The notes below the pieces were generated by a model that did no database searches, had not been told where the DNA came from, and worked only from the letters and a program-made list of their open reading frames with translations. Positions 13,373 to 13,387 of a stretch of DNA of 13,387 nucleotides are shown here, one piece after another. The DNA lies in the NCBI GenBank assembly GCA_964461035.1, contig CAYWRI010000027.1, positions 1 to 13,387 of the forward strand, read 5' to 3'. This stretch comes from CAYZNE01 sp964461035 (GTDB lineage Archaea > Nanobdellota > Nanobdellia > Woesearchaeales > CAYZNE01). The position numbers and the translations under genes are program-made. Each line of letters begins with the position of its first letter. Positions within the stretch are counted from its first letter, which is position 1.

Positions 13373-13387
13373 AGTTTTATTAGAATT

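Overview
The window looks like a piece of an AT-rich archaeal genome, most likely from a small DPANN-type lineage of the Woesearchaeota/Pacearchaeota kind. The evidence is an archaeal 16S rRNA 5' half, a two-ring archaeal Cdc48, promoters with archaeal BRE/TATA spacing, short intergenic gaps, and a Thr/Cys-rich surface protein with a Gly/Ser linker. The lineage call is inferred from sequence character, not from a tree.

Layout from left to right. Positions 1-733 are the 5' part of a 16S rRNA gene read leftwards and cut by the window edge, with its promoter near 886-901. A 445-base spacer follows, then a bacterial-type (class I) GAPDH on the plus strand (1187-2194). It converges on an uncharacterised coiled-coil protein (2206-2883, minus). 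A cold-shock protein lies next to it (3021-3212, minus), with a 23-bp tandem duplication in its upstream region. A histidine phosphatase (3488-4060, plus) converges on a large membrane-anchored surface protein (4072-6123, minus). CTP synthase (6323-8080, plus) overlaps a tiny zinc-ribbon gene (8049-8222). These converge on a two-gene minus-strand operon: an uncharacterised protein with a C-terminal winged-helix-like segment, followed after 5 bp by ScpB. Then comes a structured spacer (10102-10265) and a Cdc48/VCP-type AAA+ ATPase (10266-12554, minus). The last two genes are a small double-CxxC protein (12748-13026, plus) and a putative HTH protein running to the right edge (13085-13372, minus).

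The gene set is mostly housekeeping: ribosome, glycolysis/gluconeogenesis, CTP synthesis, chromosome condensation and protein unfolding. There are no transposases, integrases, CRISPR arrays or phage genes. Two modes of translation initiation appear side by side. Some genes have clear Shine-Dalgarno motifs (gap, pyrG, csp, cdc48, the 12748 gene). Others have a TATA box about 26 bp before the ATG, which predicts leaderless mRNA (3488, 6123, 2883).

The points most worth a second look are: the aberrant D1 pore loop of Cdc48; the interleaved inverted repeats and the degenerate copy of the cdc48 3' end in the 10102-10265 spacer; the unknown gene sitting where a ScpA kleisin might be expected; the surface protein with TSP1-like cysteine repeats joined to a cytoplasmic helical domain; and the roughly 30-residue insertion in the CTP synthase glutaminase domain. 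I did not find a convincing new defence or mobile system.
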